Assembly: GCF_024807945.1 (NCBI RefSeq)
Contig: NZ_JANUFD010000003.1
Span: 450,151-514,150, forward strand
Length of the DNA stretch: 64,000 nt
Direction of reading: 5' to 3'
From: Pseudomonas sp. JUb42
Lineage (GTDB): Bacteria; Pseudomonadota; Gammaproteobacteria; Pseudomonadales; Pseudomonadaceae
This document shows positions 59,935-64,000 of this stretch, one piece after another (the first letter of the stretch is position 1; every line of letters starts with the position of its first letter). A model generated the notes under the pieces. It searched no databases, was not told the origin of the DNA, and saw only the letters and a program-made list of their open reading frames with translations. A program made the translations under genes and the position numbers.

Positions 59935-61881
59935 ATGCTAAACACCCTTCTTCCCATCCTGTTGTTCGCTGCCTTGGGCCTGGGTGTCCTCGGCGCGCTG
60001 CGACGGGCCGCCATGTGGCGCCGGGGTCGTGCCTCCAAGGTCGATCTGCTCGGTGGCCTGCTGGCCATGCCCAAGCGCTACATGGTCGATCTGCACCATG
60101 TGGTCGCGCGGGACAAATACATCGCCAATACCCACGTCGCGACAGCGGGCGGGGCCGTGGCGTCGATCATTCTGGCGCTGCTGGTCCATGGTTTCGGCCT
60201 GCATAACCGCATCCTCGGTTACGCCCTGCTGTTGATGACGGCAGTGATGTTCGTCGGCGCGATCTTTGTTTATCGCCGTCGCCTGAACCCGCCAAGCCGC
60301 CTGTCCAAGGGGCCGTGGATGCGCCTGCCGAAGAGCCTGATGGCGTTTTCGGTGAGCTTCTTTCTGATCACCCTGCCGGTCGCGGGCATCCTGCCCGAAG
60401 ACTTCGGTGGCTGGGTGCTGGCGGCGATTCTGGCGGTCGGTGTGCTGTGGGGCGTGTCCGAGCTGTTCTTCGGCATGACCTGGGGCGGGCCGATGAAGCA
60501 CGCCTTCGCCGGTGCTCTGCACCTGGCCTGGCACCGTCGCGCCGAGCGCTTTGGCGGCGGTCGTTCCACTGGCCTCAAGCCTTTGGACCTGACTGACCCG
60601 CAAGCGCCTCTGGGCGTGGAGAAACCCAAAGACTTCACCTGGAACCAACTGCTGGGCTTCGACGCCTGCGTGCAGTGCGGTAAATGTGAAGCGGCTTGCC
60701 CGGCATTTGCGGCCGGCCAGCCGTTGAACCCGAAAAAGCTGATTCAGGATATGGTCGTCGGCCTGGCGGGTGGCACTGATGCCAAGTTCGCCGGCAGCCC
60801 TTACCCCGGCAAGGCGATTGGCGAGCATGGCGGCAACCCTCATCAACCGATCGTCAATGGTCTGGTCGATGCCGAGACCCTGTGGTCCTGCACCACCTGC
60901 CGTGCCTGCGTGGAAGAGTGCCCGATGATGATCGAGCACGTTGACGCCATCGTCGACATGCGCCGCCACCTGACCCTGGAAAAGGGCGCGACGCCGAACA
61001 AGGGCGCCGAAGTCCTCGACAACCTGATCGCTACCGACAACCCCGGCGGCTTCGCACCGGGCGGGCGGATGAACTGGGCGGCGGACCTCAACCTGAGCCT
61101 GCTCAGCGAGAAAAATACCGTTGACGTGCTGTTCTGGGTCGGTGATGGCGCCTTCGACATGCGCAACCAGCGCACCCTGCGCGCCTTCGTTAAAGTGCTG
61201 AAAGCAGCCAATGTCGACTTCGCCGTCCTGGGCCTGGAAGAGCGCGACAGCGGCGACGTTGCCCGTCGTCTCGGTGATGAAGCAACTTTCCAGATGCTGG
61301 CCAAGCGCAATATCCAGACCCTGAGCAAATACAACTTCAAGCGTATCGTCACCTGCGATCCGCACAGTTTCCATGTGCTGAAAAACGAATACGGCGCCTT
61401 TGGCGGCAACTACCTGGTCCAGCACCACAGCACCTACATGAACGAGCTGATCGGCGGTGGCGCACTGAACCTGGGCCAGCACAAAGGCTCCAGCGTGACC
61501 TATCACGATCCGTGCTACCTGGGCCGCTACAACGGCGAGTATGAAGCGCCCCGTGAAGTGCTGCGTGCCCTGGGTATCGAGGTCAAGGAAATGCAACGCT
61601 CCGGCTTCCGTTCCCGCTGCTGCGGTGGCGGTGGCGGCGCGCCGATTACCGACATTCCCGGCAAGCAGCGTATCCCCGACATGCGCATGGAAGACATCCG
61701 CGAGACTGGCGCTGAGCTGGTGGCGGTAGGTTGTCCACAGTGCACGGCGATGCTTGAAGGCGTGGTCGAACCGCGGCCGATGATCAAGGACATTGCCGAG
61801 CTGGTGGCCGATGCACTGCTCGAAGAGGCTCCGGCGGCCAAGTCGACACCCGCCAAACGTGAACCTGCGGAGGTGCACTGA
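59935..61881 (+). CDS. dgcB: Dimethylglycine demethylase subunit DgcB (membrane iron-sulfur protein)
   Basis: 648 residues, TGTAGGAG ribosome site. About five N-terminal membrane helices (to roughly residue 190) precede a HdrD/GlpC-like iron-sulfur domain: two ferredoxin motifs FDACVQCGKCEAACPAF and SCTTCRACVEECPMM, and cysteine-rich CCG motifs YHDPCYLGRYNGEY, SRCCGGGGGAP and GCPQCTAMLEG. It probably relays electrons from the demethylation site to the quinone pool or the ETF-like pair. Overlaps the next start by one base (TGATG). Confidence 0.9.
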   Translation: MLNTLLPILLFAALGLGVLGALRRAAMWRRGRASKVDLLGGLLAMPKRYMVDLHHVVARDKYIANTHVATAGGAVASIILALLVHGFGLHNRILGYALLLMTAVMFVGAIFVYRRRLNPPSRLSKGPWMRLPKSLMAFSVSFFLITLPVAGILPEDFGGWVLAAILAVGVLWGVSELFFGMTWGGPMKHAFAGALHLAWHRRAERFGGGRSTGLKPLDLTDPQAPLGVEKPKDFTWNQLLGFDACVQCGKCEAACPAFAAGQPLNPKKLIQDMVVGLAGGTDAKFAGSPYPGKAIGEHGGNPHQPIVNGLVDAETLWSCTTCRACVEECPMMIEHVDAIVDMRRHLTLEKGATPNKGAEVLDNLIATDNPGGFAPGGRMNWAADLNLSLLSEKNTVDVLFWVGDGAFDMRNQRTLRAFVKVLKAANVDFAVLGLEERDSGDVARRLGDEATFQMLAKRNIQTLSKYNFKRIVTCDPHSFHVLKNEYGAFGGNYLVQHHSTYMNELIGGGALNLGQHKGSSVTYHDPCYLGRYNGEYEAPREVLRALGIEVKEMQRSGFRSRCCGGGGGAPITDIPGKQRIPDMRMEDIRETGAELVAVGCPQCTAMLEGVVEPRPMIKDIAELVADALLEEAPAAKSTPAKREPAEVH

Positions 61882-63101
61882 TGAGCGACATTATTCGCCG
61901 CGACCCTCGCGCTGAGTGGATCGCCCGCAACCGACTGCACCCGCTGCATGCGGCCATGCAACCGACCCAGGCCAGCTGGATGGGGCCTAACGGCCTGATG
62001 CGCAAGAACGTCCATGGCATCGGTTTTATCGGCCCTAACGGCATCAAGCGCATCGACCGCAGCGGCGCGCAACAGGGCGGCACGGTCAAGCGTACCGCGT
62101 CTGCTGAAGTGCAACTGCCGCTGCATCAGATCGCTGAGCCCGCTTTCTATATCTGTGTGGCGCCGGACATGGTCGGTGGCCGCCTGAGCAGCCACGACCG
62201 CGATTTGCTCGGCCTGGCCCACAGCCTGGCGGGCAAGGACGGTGCGGTGCTGGCCGTGGTCTTTGGCGAGCACAAGGAAAACGCCTTCGCGACAGCAGGC
62301 GTGGACCGCTTGCTGGTACTGGAAGGCAGCGAATTCACCGGTTATTCACCAGAGCAGCGTGTGCAAGGGCTGCGGGCTGTGGATAACCAGTTCAACCCGC
62401 GCCATTGGTTACTGCCGGATAGCCGCAGCGGTGGTGGCGAGTTGGGCCGTCGTTTTGCCGCCAGCCTGGGTGAACGCCCGGCGACGCGGGTGTGGCAGGT
62501 CAAGGATGAGCAATGCATCGGCCGTGCCGGTGCGGGCCGTGAAGACCTGGCGCGGCCATTGGCGCGCCTGATCCTGGCTGCCGCCGAGTGCGCCGAGCCG
62601 GTCAGCGAAACCCGTCACGAAGCCTTGCCTGTAGAGTTATCCACAAGCGTGGCGCGCAGCCTGCCGCGTATCGAAGACCTCGGTGCCGTGGCCGTGGACC
62701 CGGGCGCCATTCCCATGGCCGAAGCCGAGTTCATTTTCTCCGGCGGCAACGGCGTCAAGGATTGGGACCTGTTCCACCGCACTGCAGCGGCCCTCGGCGC
62801 GACCGAAGGTGCCTCGCGGGTGGCGGTGGACGATGGCTTCATGAGCCGTGATCGCCAGGTCGGCGCGTCCGGCACCTGGGTCACCGCGCGGGTTTATGTA
62901 GCGGTGGGTATCTCCGGTGCGATCCAGCATTTGCAGGGTATCGGTGCCTGCGACAAGGTCGTGGCGATCAACCTGGATGCCGGTTGCGACATGATCAAAC
63001 GGGCGGACCTGTCGGTGATCGGCGAAAGCGCCGAGATCTTCAAGGCCCTGATCGCCGCTGTCGAGGCGTACCGCAATGAGGCAAAACGTGATGCGGCCTG
63101 A
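61881..63101 (+). CDS. Electron transfer flavoprotein alpha-like subunit
   Basis: 406 residues, longer than standard EtfA (about 310) through an N-terminal 90-residue extension (MSDIIRRDPRAEWIARNRL, GPNGLMRKNVHGIGFIGPNG). The ETF core is present: FIFSGGNGVKDWDLFHRTA, and the FAD-binding VGASGTWVTARVYVAVGISG followed by VVAINLDAGCDMIKRADLSVIGE. It likely accepts electrons from DgcAB and pairs with the next gene. Four 9-base DnaA-box sequences fall in this gene and the next. Start ATG overlaps the dgcB stop. Confidence 0.88.
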   Translation: MSDIIRRDPRAEWIARNRLHPLHAAMQPTQASWMGPNGLMRKNVHGIGFIGPNGIKRIDRSGAQQGGTVKRTASAEVQLPLHQIAEPAFYICVAPDMVGGRLSSHDRDLLGLAHSLAGKDGAVLAVVFGEHKENAFATAGVDRLLVLEGSEFTGYSPEQRVQGLRAVDNQFNPRHWLLPDSRSGGGELGRRFAASLGERPATRVWQVKDEQCIGRAGAGREDLARPLARLILAAAECAEPVSETRHEALPVELSTSVARSLPRIEDLGAVAVDPGAIPMAEAEFIFSGGNGVKDWDLFHRTAAALGATEGASRVAVDDGFMSRDRQVGASGTWVTARVYVAVGISGAIQHLQGIGACDKVVAINLDAGCDMIKRADLSVIGESAEIFKALIAAVEAYRNEAKRDAA

Positions 63102-63897
63102 GCAAGCGAGTTCACCTGTGGATAACAATGCTGTGCATATCATCAGCCTGGTCTCCATCGGCGCCCACCCGACCTCGGGGCGGCCGCGTCGTGCCGAGCA
63201 GGACGCCCGTGGCGTCGAGCTGGGCCTGCAACTGGCGGGGAAAAACCTGCATGTGTTGCATGCCGGCAACGTCGAAGAGCCGGCCCTGCGTGCTTACCTG
63301 GGCATGGGCCTGGATGAGCTGCACGTACTGGAACAACCTGAAGGCGCCGACGCCCTGCCAGCACTGGCGGACTACATCCGCGATTCCAATGTGCAGGTCG
63401 TGCTCAGCGGCAGTCAGGCGGAAACCGGTGAAGGCTCGGGCATGCTGCCGTTTCTGCTGGCCGAGAAGCTTGGCTGGCCATTGGTGGTGGGTCTGGCGGA
63501 AGTCGAATCCCTGGACAATGGCGTGGCCCTGGTCCTGCAAGCTCTGCCACGGGGCCAGCGTCGTCGCCTGAAAGTGCGCCTGCCGTTCATGGCCACTGTG
63601 GATAACGCCGCCCCCAAAGCCCGGCAAAGCGCCTACGGCCCGGCCCAGCGCGGAGTGCTGGGCGCCGAGGAAGTGGAAGTGGTGGTGGACGAGTTACTCA
63701 CAGGCAACGCCCTGCAACCGGCCAAGCCACGGCCAAAACGCCTGAAAGTGATCAAGGCCAAGAGCGGCGCCGACCGCATGAAAGCCGCGACCGCCAAAGC
63801 CAGCGGCGGCGGTGGCCAGGTGCTCAAGGGCGTCAGCCCCGAAGAAGGCGCTGCGGCGATTCTCAAACTGTTGGTGGAAGAGGGTGTGGTGCGCTGA
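63091..63897 (+). CDS. Electron transfer flavoprotein beta-like subunit
   Basis: 268 residues from ATG 63091, with GAGG nine bases upstream; an ATG 15 bases earlier lacks that spacing. The conserved part starts at VHIISLVSIGAHPTSGRPRR. ETF beta-like blocks: VQVVLSGSQAETGEGSGMLPFLLAEKLGWPLV and RRLKVRLPFMATVDNAAPKAR. It ends with a Lys-rich tail and PEEGAAAILKLLVEEGV. Overlaps the alpha-like gene by 11 bases. A general ETF remains possible, but position with dgcAB favours a dedicated electron carrier. Confidence 0.86.
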   Translation: MRPEQASSPVDNNAVHIISLVSIGAHPTSGRPRRAEQDARGVELGLQLAGKNLHVLHAGNVEEPALRAYLGMGLDELHVLEQPEGADALPALADYIRDSNVQVVLSGSQAETGEGSGMLPFLLAEKLGWPLVVGLAEVESLDNGVALVLQALPRGQRRRLKVRLPFMATVDNAAPKARQSAYGPAQRGVLGAEEVEVVVDELLTGNALQPAKPRPKRLKVIKAKSGADRMKAATAKASGGGGQVLKGVSPEEGAAAILKLLVEEGVVR

Positions 63898-63943
63898 CAT
63901 AGCGCAACTCACTCCTCACACCCCTGACAATAAACAATGCCCC

Positions 63944-64000
63944 GTTGGAGCGAGGCTTGCCCGCGAAGAAAGCGACTCGGTATGTGCTGACATACCGAGT
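63944..64000. repeat. Left part of a REPIN (class B) cut by the window end
   Basis: Arm GTTGGAGCGAGGCTTGCCCG begins at 63944, 47 bases after the last gene. The spacer with a small hairpin (ACTCGGTATG / CATACCGAGT) is followed by the end of the window, so the partner arm is not seen. Confidence 0.75.

Noticed and set aside
57168..60074. 968-codon minus-strand frame opposite dgcA and its neighbours
   Set aside because: It mirrors three well-identified plus-strand genes, has no domain or ribosome site, and is a product of high-GC third-position bias.
59938..61878. 646-codon minus-strand frame opposite dgcB
   Set aside because: Antisense of the cysteine-motif-rich DgcB; His/Gln/Ala-rich translation typical of shadow frames.

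Overview
This window reads as chromosomal DNA from a fluorescent-group Pseudomonas. The basis is high-GC coding with Pseudomonas-type proteins throughout, gene orders known from that genus (yibQ-ctpA-envC-gpmI-rhodanese-grxC-secB; rhlE/metF/ahcY; metK-regulator-tkt-epd-pgk-fba; cdhRCAB; dgcAB with ETF-like genes), and at least fifteen REP/REPIN palindromes built on GTGGGAGCGAATTCATTCGC-like arms. Species assignment is inference. I saw no rRNA, tRNA, CRISPR array, transposase or integrase.

Layout. 1-8.5 kb: a secreted trypsin-like protease, then an envelope and glycolysis block (yibQ, ctpA, envC, gpmI) transcribed leftwards, divergent from rhodanese-grxC-secB. 8.6-18.3 kb: an MdcR-like LysR regulator without its usual operon, a hemolysin III-type membrane protein, rsmE, bioA, an exported flavin oxidoreductase with a low-complexity tail, cytochrome b561 with YceI, and rhlE. 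18.5-22.9 kb: a putative glycosyltransferase, metF and ahcY, with an S-adenosylhomocysteine riboswitch in the ahcY leader. 24-31.9 kb: a four-carbon acid-sugar (threonate/erythronate) catabolic locus (otnI, gntP-type permease, otnC, otnK, ltnD, DeoR regulator, MFS transporter) with a cluster of TGTGAA/TTCACA half-sites before ltnD. 32-36.2 kb: MAPEG protein, lipoprotein cytochrome c', DUF1090 protein, ligB and a LysE exporter. 36.4-45.4 kb: metK translationally coupled to an ArsR-methyltransferase fusion, then transketolase, epd, pgk, three small lipoproteins and class II fba.

45.46-50.8 kb is visibly AT-richer and holds one large RHS/YD-repeat gene broken into three reading frames by two single-base deletions in homopolymer runs, preceded by a 53-residue ORF. 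It looks like an acquired island between fba and the carnitine genes. 51-55 kb is the carnitine cluster (cdhB, cdhA, cdhC, divergent cdhR) with a REPIN in each intergenic gap of the operon. 55-63.9 kb holds DUF3010 and LprI-like genes, then the dimethylglycine demethylase block: an atypical M19 dipeptidase-like protein, a small V4R-like protein, dgcA, dgcB and ETF alpha/beta-like genes.

Together the right end converts carnitine to glycine betaine (CdhA/C/B) and carries the later dimethylglycine step (DgcAB, electrons probably to the ETF-like pair). The SAM cycle is represented at two loci (metK plus its regulator; ahcY-metF under a riboswitch). I found no clearly new multi-gene system. The best leads are the frameshifted RHS island without an immunity gene, the metK-coupled ArsR-methyltransferase regulator with a perfect palindrome upstream, the half-site array before ltnD, missing metal or cluster ligands in the dimethylglycine-block proteins, a cluster of DnaA-box sequences in the ETF-like genes, and an orphan terminator that could end a small RNA beside rhlE.
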